The translations under genes were made by a program, and so were the position numbers. The notes beneath the pieces are model-generated. The model saw nothing but the letters and a program-made list of their open reading frames with translations, did no database searches and was not told where the DNA came from. Positions 6,673 to 13,294 of a DNA stretch of 18,071 nucleotides are shown in pieces. Source of the stretch: Coprococcus sp. Its GTDB lineage: Bacteria; Bacillota; Clostridia; Lachnospirales; Lachnospiraceae. The stretch covers positions 1 through 18,071 of the forward strand of contig JAEDGN010000042.1 in NCBI GenBank assembly GCA_016297495.1, read 5' to 3'. Numbering within the stretch: position 1 is the first letter of the stretch; every line of letters starts with the position of its first letter.

Positions 6673-6748
6673 GTGGATTGAAATAATTATAATTCCCATA
6701 ATTAGGGACAAACAGCCCCCCGAGAGAATTTTTTCCTTTCGAGGGGCT
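6673..6748 (+). ncRNA. Putative crRNA-like RNA (CreA/CreR-type): handle, partial guide, 3' hairpin
   Basis: GTGGATTGAAAT (6673-6684, plus strand) is identical to the last 12 nt of the crRNA-sense repeat of this array and covers the 11-nt type I-C crRNA 5' handle. It is followed by a 29-nt guide-like stretch (6685-6713, beginning AATTATAATTCCC) and a hairpin with 10-bp arms (6714-6723 / 6739-6748). That is the order handle-guide-hairpin seen in a mature I-C crRNA. The guide's first 11 nt match the TTC-flanked site at 6585-6598. The 5' part of the repeat, including its stem, is not recognisable, so normal Cas5 processing is doubtful. Possible plus-strand promoter: TTGAAA (6594-6599), 17 bp, TTTTAT (6617-6622). 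CreA and CreR elements are known within cas loci of other subtypes; this assignment is inference. Confidence 0.45.
6714..6748 (-). terminator. Hairpin just after cas3, possible terminator
   Basis: The arms AGCCCCTCGA and TCGGGGGGCT (minus strand, 6748-6739 and 6723-6714) form 10 pairs, one of them U-G, starting 8 bp after the cas3 stop. The following GTTTGTCCC is only modestly U-rich, so termination may be partial. The same position forms a C-A mismatch in plus-strand RNA, so the hairpin is better formed in cas3 mRNA. It doubles as the 3' hairpin of the proposed crRNA-like RNA. Confidence 0.55.
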
Positions 6749-6756
6749 ACTGCCAT

Positions 6757-8925
6757 TTAAAACATAACTGCCATACCAAGATCAATATTCAGGTTTAAAC
6801 CCATCTCTTCCGTATATTGATCAAGCCTTACCAATTCATAGAAATCTTCAATATCTTCTGAGACAAGCCTCACCATACCTGCTGCCAGATATTTCTCAAA
6901 TTCGTTGTCATAAATATTCACGCAATATTGATTGGCTTTACGCATCCCTAATTTTGTGAATCCCTGGTATTTTAGTTCCTGCAAAATTGTTTTTGCCTCT
7001 TCCTCCACAGGGATAAAAACAGTCTTTGTATTTTCTTCAATCAGCTTGAATTCGCGTCCGACTTTCGCAAAATTATAATTATTATTTTTAAACTCATTCA
7101 TAATCTTCTTTTTGTCGAGACTGTCTCCGCGAAAATGATAGAGCATCTTAAAATATTTATCAATGGTGTCAAGACCTGAGATATTATATTGATCCGCAAG
7201 AAGGCTGTGTGTGATATCCATCTGTTGTCTTTGCCCTGGCATGTATTCTTTCCCGTCAAACTGAAAAACAGATACAATACTTTCTTCTGAAACATTTCTG
7301 CCTTCTCTGTTGCACCGTCCTGCGGCCTGTATAATAGAATCCACACCCGCTAATTGTCTGTATACAGAACGAAAATCCAGATCCACACCTGCTTCCACAA
7401 GGCTGGTGGCAACTAATATACATTTTTCTTTATCCTTCAAACGTCCTCGAATTTCAGCCAGAACCCGCTTTCTATGTTTCGGATACATAGTGGTTGACAG
7501 ATGGTAAACACCTTCACCTTTAAGCTTGGTATATAATGTCTGTGCTCTTTTCTTTCGGTTGACAATACAAAGTGACTGATATTCCTGCTGTAATTTTCCG
7601 ATCAATTCATCCCCAGTTATTGTCCCGATATTATGAATAGCATTCCTTTTAAAAAAGCTGAACTGTTCATTCATTCTCGGACATAATTCTGCAGAATGAA
7701 GATCTTTCCTGAAAAATTCTGTCAAAGCCGGTTGTGTCGCTGTGCAAAGGACAATGCTTGTACCATAATTGGTCAGCAACTCTTCCATCATAGCAATACA
7801 TGGCTTTAAATAATCATTCGGCAGCATTTGTGCTTCATCAAATATGATGACACTATTTGAAATATTATGGAGTTTTCTGCATTTTGATGATTTATTGGCG
7901 AATAAAGATTCAAAAAACTGTACGTTTGTTGTTACAATCACTGGTTTATCCCAGTTCTCAGACGCAAGCTGCATCGGTTTAAATTCTTCTGAATTCTCAT
8001 AGTCTACGTTGCAGTGATTCTCCAGTACATTCTGATCACCAAGTATCGTGCGAAATATTTCTGCATTCTGTTCAATAATACTTGTGTATGGAATCACATA
8101 AATGATTCGTTCCATATGATGTGCTACGGCATGTTTAAGTGCAAATGCCAGTGATGCAAGTGTTTTGCCGCCGCCCGTTGGAACAGTCAGCCTGAATAGT
8201 CCCTTGTCTTTGACACCGGAATTCAGACAATTCTGCAGGATCTCTGTTCTTCTCCCGTTAACTGTATCGAATTCTTTATTATTCAGCCATTTCGAAATAT
8301 ATTTTTCCAGTTTTTTCAGAAGAATTTTCATGTTCTCTCCGGAATCCCGTCCGACTTGGCCGTTTTTCATAAAATTTTCCGTATCAAGGAAATCAGCATC
8401 AACCAGACAGGAATAAAGCATCCTAATGAATACACTGAGAGAAAATGGCGGATTTGTTACTCCGGCTGGATCAAATGGTAATGTCTTCAATTCAGGAATA
8501 TTATTGATATCCTTTTTATAGGCACTGTAATCCTGTATATTTTTTTGTTTTCTTCCCATTAACGAAGACTCATTTGCTCCGTCCAGTGCACTTCCTGTGT
8601 TAGGAAGACCTGCGTGATGTCCTGCAATACAATAACTTAATATATGATAAAAACCTCCCATTTCAAAGCATAGTTTTGCCCCTGCCGTTGAATGATCCAC
8701 CTGAATCGAAGAATCTGACTGAATTTTATTCTGAAATTTAAGAGAATACTTTCCAATGTCATGCAGTATACCGCAAGCATAGCCCCAATCCTCTTTTCCA
8801 AACTGACCGGCAAATTCTCTGGCAAGTTTTGCCACACCATTTGAATGTTCCTCCATTGTCTGTTCTCTGTCTCCATCAATATGTGCAAGGTATTTTATCT
8901 GATCTTCTTCTTTGTTATCCGACAT
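6757..8925 (-). CDS. cas3: CRISPR-associated helicase-nuclease Cas3, type I-C
   Basis: The 722-residue protein is a full-length fusion of an N-terminal HD nuclease and a superfamily 2 helicase. After Cascade binds a target, Cas3 nicks and unwinds the non-target strand. HD-domain metal ligands are visible: His27 (MEEHSNG), His55-Asp56 (ILHDIGK), His78 (DHST) and His103-104 (AGHHAG). Helicase motifs follow: Walker A PTGGGKT (249-255), DEAQ (363-366), TAT in LCTATQPAL, VATSLVEAGVDLDF and QAAGRCNREG. It begins 15 bp after the oxidoreductase gene, and AAAGGAG near that gene's stop serves as ribosome site. No separate promoter is evident upstream, so it may depend on transcription through the oxidoreductase. 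Confidence 0.98.
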   Translation of the reverse strand: MSDNKEEDQIKYLAHIDGDREQTMEEHSNGVAKLAREFAGQFGKEDWGYACGILHDIGKYSLKFQNKIQSDSSIQVDHSTAGAKLCFEMGGFYHILSYCIAGHHAGLPNTGSALDGANESSLMGRKQKNIQDYSAYKKDINNIPELKTLPFDPAGVTNPPFSLSVFIRMLYSCLVDADFLDTENFMKNGQVGRDSGENMKILLKKLEKYISKWLNNKEFDTVNGRRTEILQNCLNSGVKDKGLFRLTVPTGGGKTLASLAFALKHAVAHHMERIIYVIPYTSIIEQNAEIFRTILGDQNVLENHCNVDYENSEEFKPMQLASENWDKPVIVTTNVQFFESLFANKSSKCRKLHNISNSVIIFDEAQMLPNDYLKPCIAMMEELLTNYGTSIVLCTATQPALTEFFRKDLHSAELCPRMNEQFSFFKRNAIHNIGTITGDELIGKLQQEYQSLCIVNRKKRAQTLYTKLKGEGVYHLSTTMYPKHRKRVLAEIRGRLKDKEKCILVATSLVEAGVDLDFRSVYRQLAGVDSIIQAAGRCNREGRNVSEESIVSVFQFDGKEYMPGQRQQMDITHSLLADQYNISGLDTIDKYFKMLYHFRGDSLDKKKIMNEFKNNNYNFAKVGREFKLIEENTKTVFIPVEEEAKTILQELKYQGFTKLGMRKANQYCVNIYDNEFEKYLAAGMVRLVSEDIEDFYELVRLDQYTEEMGLNLNIDLGMAVMF

Positions 8926-8940
8926 CTGCTATCATCTCCT

Positions 8941-10062
8941 TTAATTGATAAAATCTCCCAACTCAACCCACCTGTTCTCTCTGGCTGACATCAGACATGC
9001 GTCAACAAAACGCGCAGCGCGCCATCCGTCTTCCATTGTGGCATAGTCCTGCTTTTCGTTCCTGTAGCTGCCATTTTCAATGGACGTGTAAAAAGCTGCC
9101 ATGGCGTTATATTGTGCGTCCTGCCATCCATAATCGTGTCCGGCGGGCAGTCCGGCATAAAGTCCGGCTTCCTTCTGACCATACTTATTCCCAATAAAAA
9201 ACTTCTCGTTACCGCTTTCACGATTGCCGATATAAAGACGATTGCATGCCTCCTGCTTCCATGTATACTCATGGGCTTCGGTATTCACTGTCACCACAAG
9301 GTCATTTTTATGCCCCATCATACATTTTGAAAAAGCAGCCATCCCAGGCGTACCATCGGCAAATTCCAGCATGACCGTTGTTGTATCATCGGAACGGATG
9401 ACAACTTCTTTTCCTGTTTCAGGGTCAATTCTCACAGGATGATGGGTATACATCTGAGCATAGACCCGCCTGATCGGCTGATCCATGACAAACATGGCCG
9501 TATCCGCCCAGTGTATGCCAATATCAAGCAGCGCACGGGCCGGTGAAGTCTCCGGTATCTGTCGTTTGGTATAATCTGTATGCCGTGTGACAGAATCCTG
9601 ATAATATATCCCCTGGACAAATATGCGCTTACTGTCAGATTCATTCCTGATTCTCGCACGCATTTCGTGAACGGCGGCATTCATACGGTACTGAAAATTC
9701 ACACCATGGGCGACACCTTTGCTCTTTGCCAGCATATAAATCGCTTCTGCGGATGCACCTGTCTGACTCAATGGTTTTTCAGCATAAATATGTTTGCCGG
9801 CAAGAATAGTCGCCCTGTTAATTTCATCATGCATGGCATTTGGCGTACAATTATGGATCACGTCGATATCAGGATCATCAATGATTGCCTGCCAGCTATC
9901 TGTCACATAATCGACAGGATACAGTATTTCCAGCTCTTTCTTTTTCTGTGAATTTGTCGTACATATGGCGCGCAGGTGTACACCTGGAATCCGCTGTATA
10001 GTCTGAATATGGACATTGCCGATGAAACCTGCTCCAATAACAGCTGCATTAAATATTTTCAT
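8941..10062 (-). CDS. Gfo/Idh/MocA-family NAD(P)-dependent oxidoreductase
   Basis: The 373-residue protein has the Rossmann signature GAGFIG (residues 10-15) near the N-terminus, the family hallmark EKP (95-97) and a DIGIH motif at 180-184, where the conserved His normally takes part in catalysis. The C-terminal half is the GFO/IDH alpha-beta domain. Members oxidise or reduce sugars, inositols and related polyols; the exact substrate cannot be read from sequence. A good ribosome site (AGAGGAG) precedes the ATG. Upstream, only about 36 bp separate it from the FprA terminator, so its promoter must be compact (TATTATATATAG lies there). Downstream it runs almost directly into cas3. No sugar transporter or kinase neighbours it, so its metabolic role is open. 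Confidence 0.92.
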   Translation of the reverse strand: MKIFNAAVIGAGFIGNVHIQTIQRIPGVHLRAICTTNSQKKKELEILYPVDYVTDSWQAIIDDPDIDVIHNCTPNAMHDEINRATILAGKHIYAEKPLSQTGASAEAIYMLAKSKGVAHGVNFQYRMNAAVHEMRARIRNESDSKRIFVQGIYYQDSVTRHTDYTKRQIPETSPARALLDIGIHWADTAMFVMDQPIRRVYAQMYTHHPVRIDPETGKEVVIRSDDTTTVMLEFADGTPGMAAFSKCMMGHKNDLVVTVNTEAHEYTWKQEACNRLYIGNRESGNEKFFIGNKYGQKEAGLYAGLPAGHDYGWQDAQYNAMAAFYTSIENGSYRNEKQDYATMEDGWRAARFVDACLMSARENRWVELGDFIN

Positions 10063-10097
10063 CTAATATCACTCCTCTGATCTATATATAATAAAAA

Positions 10098-10132
10098 GCC
10101 GCACCTGTAATCAGAAAAATTACGGGTGCGGC
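10098..10132 (-). terminator. Strong rho-independent terminator after the flavodiiron gene
   Basis: On the minus strand, GCCGCACCCGTAAT pairs with ATTACAGGTGCGGC (14-bp arms, one C-A mismatch, 7-nt loop), and TTTTTATTATATA follows. It starts 25 bp after the flavodiiron stop codon. It ends the oxygen-defence operon and isolates the oxidoreductase/cas3 unit downstream. Confidence 0.9.
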
Positions 10133-10157
10133 GGTTTAATAAATGAAACTATTCAAT

Positions 10158-11516
10158 TTAGTTTTTATTATTTTCCTGCTCCTGTCTGCGTTTAGCCTTC
10201 AAAGCTTCGATTCTTTCCTTTGCAGACATTCTCTTCGGTGCTTCAGCAGCCTTTGCAGCAGCTTCAGCAAAAGCCGCGTCATCGATCACACGCTGTGCGA
10301 ATACTTTCTCCTCTTCTGCTACAGACTTCACGATGGCATCAGACAGGGCATCCAGCTCTGCTGCATTGGAATGGTTGGCAGATGAGTTGATGGTCATCTT
10401 TGCGTTAAGGATACGGCAGTCTTTCAGGTTCTCATCAATATATTTTGCCATCAGTGTACCGGACTTGATCGCCCAGGAACCATTCTCAATGATACCAAAT
10501 ACACGTTTGGACAGATTGAGTACCTTCAGATGATGCAAAAAGTCTTCCATCACCGGATAGATATTCAGATTGTAGGTTACGGAAGCCAGTACGATATGGC
10601 TGTATTTGAAGGCTTCTGCTACCAGATAGGATACATGGGTCTTGGAAACATCATATACTCTGACATTGGTTACACCCTTCTCACACAACTGAGCAGCAAG
10701 AGCCTGGGCAGCTGATTCTGTATTGCCGTACATAGAAGCATAAACGATCATAACACCGTTTTCTTCAGGAATATATCGGCTCCATTTGTCATGCTTGTCA
10801 ATGAAATACCCAAGATTGGTACGCCATACCGGACCATGGAGCGGGCAGAACATCTTGATAGGAGCTGTTCTTGCCTTAGCCAGCAGAGCCTGTACAAATG
10901 GACCGTATTTGCCAACGATATTGGTAAAATATCTTCGGGCATTGTCGATCCAGTCACGGTCAAAGTTCACTTCGTCGTCAAAAAGCCTGCCGTCCAGTGA
11001 ACCGAAGGAACCAAAGGCATCTGCAGAGAACAGGACACCGTTGGTCGTATCAAATGTAACCATTGCTTCCGGCCAGTGAACCATCTGTGCAAACAGGAAG
11101 GTTACCGTATGTTTGCCGAAAGTTTTTGTATCGCCTTCTTTAACGACTTCTGCACGGCCGTCCACATCAAATCCAAACTGACGCATGAACATAAAGGCCT
11201 TTTCATTGCTGATAACCTTACATTCAGGATATCTGATCAGTACTTCTTCCAGAGAAGCTGCATGGTCAGGTTCCATATGATTGACAACGAGATAGTCAAG
11301 TTTTCTGCCGTTTAATACAGCTGCAATATTCTCAAGAAATACACGGCAGCCTGCCCAGTCTACTGTATCGAACAGAACTGTTTTCTCATCCAACAGCAGA
11401 TAGGAATTGTAGGATACACCTTCCGGAATCGGATGAATATTCTCGAATAATTCAATTCGTTTATCATTGACACCAACCCAATATAAATCTTCTGTTACTT
11501 TTCTTACACCGTTCAT
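10158..11516 (-). CDS. fprA: Class A flavodiiron protein (oxygen/NO reductase)
   Basis: The 452-residue protein has a beta-lactamase-fold diiron domain followed by a flavodoxin domain. It reduces O2 to water and/or NO to N2O using electrons from rubredoxin, a cytoplasmic defence of strict anaerobes. Diiron ligands are visible: His80-x-Glu82-x-Asp84-His85 (HMEPDH), His146 (HWPEAM), Asp165 (SADAFG) and His226 (CPLHGPVW). The FMN-binding loop VYASMYGNTESA lies at about 257-268. The last 50 or so residues form an Ala/Lys/Glu-rich tail beyond the usual class A end, with no extra redox motif. AGGAGG precedes the start, 12 bp after the ETF/rubredoxin gene, which very likely supplies its electron donor. 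The preference for O2 or NO cannot be told from sequence. Confidence 0.95.
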   Translation of the reverse strand: MNGVRKVTEDLYWVGVNDKRIELFENIHPIPEGVSYNSYLLLDEKTVLFDTVDWAGCRVFLENIAAVLNGRKLDYLVVNHMEPDHAASLEEVLIRYPECKVISNEKAFMFMRQFGFDVDGRAEVVKEGDTKTFGKHTVTFLFAQMVHWPEAMVTFDTTNGVLFSADAFGSFGSLDGRLFDDEVNFDRDWIDNARRYFTNIVGKYGPFVQALLAKARTAPIKMFCPLHGPVWRTNLGYFIDKHDKWSRYIPEENGVMIVYASMYGNTESAAQALAAQLCEKGVTNVRVYDVSKTHVSYLVAEAFKYSHIVLASVTYNLNIYPVMEDFLHHLKVLNLSKRVFGIIENGSWAIKSGTLMAKYIDENLKDCRILNAKMTINSSANHSNAAELDALSDAIVKSVAEEEKVFAQRVIDDAAFAEAAAKAAEAPKRMSAKERIEALKAKRRQEQENNKN

Positions 11517-11528
11517 TATGCCAACCTC

Positions 11529-12311
11529 CTATCCTCTTGTTACTGCAGTAATCATGTCGCTCTTGCCTACACCACATTCCGGACAGGTCCAGTCTGCCGG
11601 CAGGTTAGCAAAAGGAGTACCAGGAGCAATACCGGCAGCCGGATCACCCTTTGCCGGGTCATATTCATAACCACAGCCCGGACATACAAAACGTCCTTCA
11701 GCTGTTGCTTTTGTCTTTGTGTATAATGGTTCTTCCTTCTTCGGAGCAGGCGCACCTGATGCATCCGGCTTTGGAAGGTCACTGTTCAGTTTTTTGGTCA
11801 GAATCGGAAGCACCTTGCGGATATCGCCTACAATACCATAATCAGCATTTTTGAAGATAGGTGCCTTTTCATTCCTGTTAATAGCTACAACAGTATGGGC
11901 TTTCTCAATACCTTTCAAATGCTGCAGGGCACCGGAAATCGCACAGGCAATATAAAGTGTACCGGTGAACTTCTCGCCGCTCATGCCGACAAATCTGTCT
12001 CTAGGCAATACCTTCAAACGTTCAAATGCAGGTCTGGAACAGCCAAGAGCCGCACCTGCAGCCTGAGCCAGTTCCTCAATCAGATACATATCGCTCTTCA
12101 CTGCGATACCCATACCAACAGATACCACACGTTCTGCTTCATCAATCGGAGTCATAGCATCTGCCGTTAATGAAAAATCAAAACCATCCTTGATCAGCAG
12201 TTCCACCAGCTTATCGACATTCGCCTCATCGCTGCCTTCATTCAGTACAATCTGGAGCCTGTTCTGAGGATCCCATGCTCTTGTTGGTTCATTTGCAAAA
12301 TTCATACTCAT
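11529..12311 (-). CDS. ETF-alpha C-terminal domain fused to rubredoxin
   Basis: The 260-residue protein combines the FAD-binding domain of electron transfer flavoprotein alpha (about residues 55-175: SVGMGI, SRPAFERLKVLP, LYIACAISGALQH, AINRNEKAPIFKNADYGIVGD), a Pro/Ala/Lys linker (176-205) and a C-terminal rubredoxin (207-255) with Cys210-x2-Cys213 and Cys243-x2-Cys246. Ordinary EtfA is longer; its N-terminal domain, which packs on EtfB, is replaced here by a short segment, and no etfB lies nearby. It therefore probably acts as a self-contained FAD-plus-rubredoxin electron relay to the flavodiiron protein encoded 12 bp downstream. GGAGGTGG lies 8 nt before the ATG. A Crp/Fnr-type box lies upstream. 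Confidence 0.9.
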   Translation of the reverse strand: MSMNFANEPTRAWDPQNRLQIVLNEGSDEANVDKLVELLIKDGFDFSLTADAMTPIDEAERVVSVGMGIAVKSDMYLIEELAQAAGAALGCSRPAFERLKVLPRDRFVGMSGEKFTGTLYIACAISGALQHLKGIEKAHTVVAINRNEKAPIFKNADYGIVGDIRKVLPILTKKLNSDLPKPDASGAPAPKKEEPLYTKTKATAEGRFVCPGCGYEYDPAKGDPAAGIAPGTPFANLPADWTCPECGVGKSDMITAVTRG

Positions 12312-12336
12312 TTAAGTAGCCACCTCCCAATTATTA

Positions 12337-12354
12337 TAATAGTAACAACTATTA
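12337..12354. promoter_or_regulatory. Inverted repeat in the 5' leader of the ETF/rubredoxin gene
   Basis: TAATAGT (12337-12343) and ACTATTA (12348-12354) are perfect 7-bp arms around AACA. The element begins at about the predicted transcription start and precedes the ribosome site. It could be a second operator or a small mRNA hairpin. It is too AT-rich to be sure. Confidence 0.3.
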
Positions 12355-12359
12355 ACTTT

Positions 12360-12365
12360 ATTATA
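12360..12365 (-). promoter_or_regulatory. -10 box of the ETF/rubredoxin-fprA promoter
   Basis: TATAAT on the minus strand (12365-12360) is a perfect -10. The sequence 17 bp further upstream (around ACAGAC) is a poor -35, which is usual for promoters that need an activator. Transcription would start near 12353, leaving a leader of about 40 nt. Confidence 0.6.
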
Positions 12366-12385
12366 TACAAGAAATGGAAAAAGTC

Positions 12386-12401
12386 TGTAACAGATGTTAC
12401 A
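12386..12401. promoter_or_regulatory. Crp/Fnr-type operator upstream of the ETF/rubredoxin-fprA operon
   Basis: TGTAACA-GA-TGTTACA is a 16-bp site with perfect 7-bp inverted arms, of the TGTnA...TnACA type bound by Crp/Fnr-family dimers. Its centre (12393.5) lies about 40-41 bp upstream of the predicted transcription start, the class II activator position. It overlaps the stop codon of the Crp/Fnr-family gene encoded just upstream, the obvious candidate to bind it. Confidence 0.7.
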
Positions 12402-13128
12402 AATCTTTCGATTGCAGAACATTTTCCAATTTCTCTTTATCAACAATCCTGATCTGTTTACGATGCACACTAATCATGGATGCCTTTTGCATCTGCATCA
12501 ATGTCCGTGATAAAGACGGCCTGGCTACACACAGATATCCGGCCTGTTCTTCACGTGTTGTCTGCAGTGGAACTGTATTGCTCTCACCGGCCTCCTGTAT
12601 CAGCCATGCTGCAACCCGTTCCTGTACACTGGCAAATCCCAGTACATTGATCTTTCTCATGGCCAGCCATTCTTTTGAGGACATGCTCTCATACAGATTC
12701 TGAATCAGCTGCTTATGATGATCACAGGCTTTGCCGCAGAAACTGTAAAGATAACGCCATGGTACTGCCAGAACATCCGATGCCTCACTTGCAATCCCTT
12801 CATACCAGTACTGGCGGATACCCGAATCATTCTGGCTGTCATAATGCTCCCCGAGCAAAGTGCCTGGAAAAACATCATAGAGGAAGTTGAGTCTGCCGGA
12901 TGGCATATAACTCACAATGGAGACATGTCCCTTCAGGAGTGCATAAAAATAATCTGCCTGCATTCCCTGACAGAAAATGGTCTCATCCTTCCTGTAAGAA
13001 CGAATGACTGCACCGGAACAGTTAAGTATCTGTTTGATATTATCAGGAGATATATTTTTAAACAGACAATTTTCTATAATACGTGGGTCCAATTGCCTGT
13101 CTGTTTTTTTGTTGCCGTCTTTAATCAT
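12397..13128 (-). CDS. Crp/Fnr-family transcriptional regulator
   Basis: This 243-residue regulator has an N-terminal cyclic-nucleotide-binding-type beta-barrel (RKDETIFCQGMQADYFYALLKGHVSI; LLGEH) and a C-terminal winged helix (QERVAAWLI... TREEQAGYLCVARPSLSRTLMQMQ). The frame opens 24 bp earlier at a TTG. ATG at 13128 is preferred because AGAGGA lies 7 nt upstream. There is no N-terminal Fnr-type cysteine cluster, so direct oxygen sensing by an iron-sulfur centre is unlikely; several scattered cysteines and a possible haem or small ligand remain open. The glycine-rich nucleotide-binding signature of Crp is not clear. It lies directly upstream of the flavodiiron operon, whose promoter carries a matching box, so it probably controls the oxidative or nitrosative response. 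Confidence 0.9.
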   Translation of the reverse strand: MIKDGNKKTDRQLDPRIIENCLFKNISPDNIKQILNCSGAVIRSYRKDETIFCQGMQADYFYALLKGHVSIVSYMPSGRLNFLYDVFPGTLLGEHYDSQNDSGIRQYWYEGIASEASDVLAVPWRYLYSFCGKACDHHKQLIQNLYESMSSKEWLAMRKINVLGFASVQERVAAWLIQEAGESNTVPLQTTREEQAGYLCVARPSLSRTLMQMQKASMISVHRKQIRIVDKEKLENVLQSKDL

Positions 13129-13169
13129 GCCGCATTCCTCTTTTACTTCCAATTTTTACATCTGTTTTT

Positions 13170-13178
13170 ATTGTATCA
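13170..13178 (-). promoter_or_regulatory. Extended -10 promoter for the Crp/Fnr-family gene
   Basis: The minus strand reads TGATACAAT (13178-13170), an extended -10 (TGn plus TACAAT, 5/6). No good -35 is present, as is common for extended -10 promoters. The palindrome AGAATATTCT (13188-13197) just upstream could be an operator. Confidence 0.5.
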
Positions 13179-13220
13179 TCTCACTACAGAATATTCTATA
13201 AAATTTATAAAATATTTAAA

Positions 13221-13248
13221 GGCAGATGTGGAATCGACCACATCTGCC
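13221..13248 (-). terminator. Terminator of the amino-acid catabolism operon
   Basis: Perfect 11-bp arms GGCAGATGTGG and CCACATCTGCC around a 6-nt loop, followed on the minus strand by TTTAAATATTTT. It lies about 47 bp after the stop codon of the last UPF0597-family gene and before the Crp/Fnr promoter. Confidence 0.85.
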
Positions 13249-13294
13249 CTCAAATATTTTATTTATTCAAACTTTATAACACGGGTATGTCAAA

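Larger units (their letters stand above)
6426..6756. other. 331-bp regulatory gap between cas3 and the cas5 gene cluster
   Basis: In most type I-C loci cas3 and cas5 are close together. Here they are separated by this very AT-rich gap plus the 147-aa ORF. It holds, from high to low coordinates, the cas3-end hairpin, the crRNA-like element, an AT-only stretch around 6600-6620, the seed/PAM site, a minus-strand promoter, a strong ribosome site and the 8-codon minigene. The palindrome AATTATAATT occurs twice (6586-6595 and 6685-6694). I see no transposon ends or tRNA. Confidence 0.75.

Noticed and set aside
6714..6748. Hairpin as a plus-strand rho-independent terminator
   Set aside because: No T-run follows on the plus strand and one stem position becomes C-A. 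It is better as a minus-strand structure, though it may still form the 3' hairpin of the crRNA-like RNA.
12397..13128. Regulator as a true oxygen-sensing Fnr with an iron-sulfur cluster
   Set aside because: No N-terminal cysteine cluster with Fnr spacing is present; the cysteines are scattered.
13129..13152. TTG start for the Crp/Fnr-family gene
   Set aside because: ATG at 13128 has AGAGGA at good spacing; the TTG would have no clear ribosome site.
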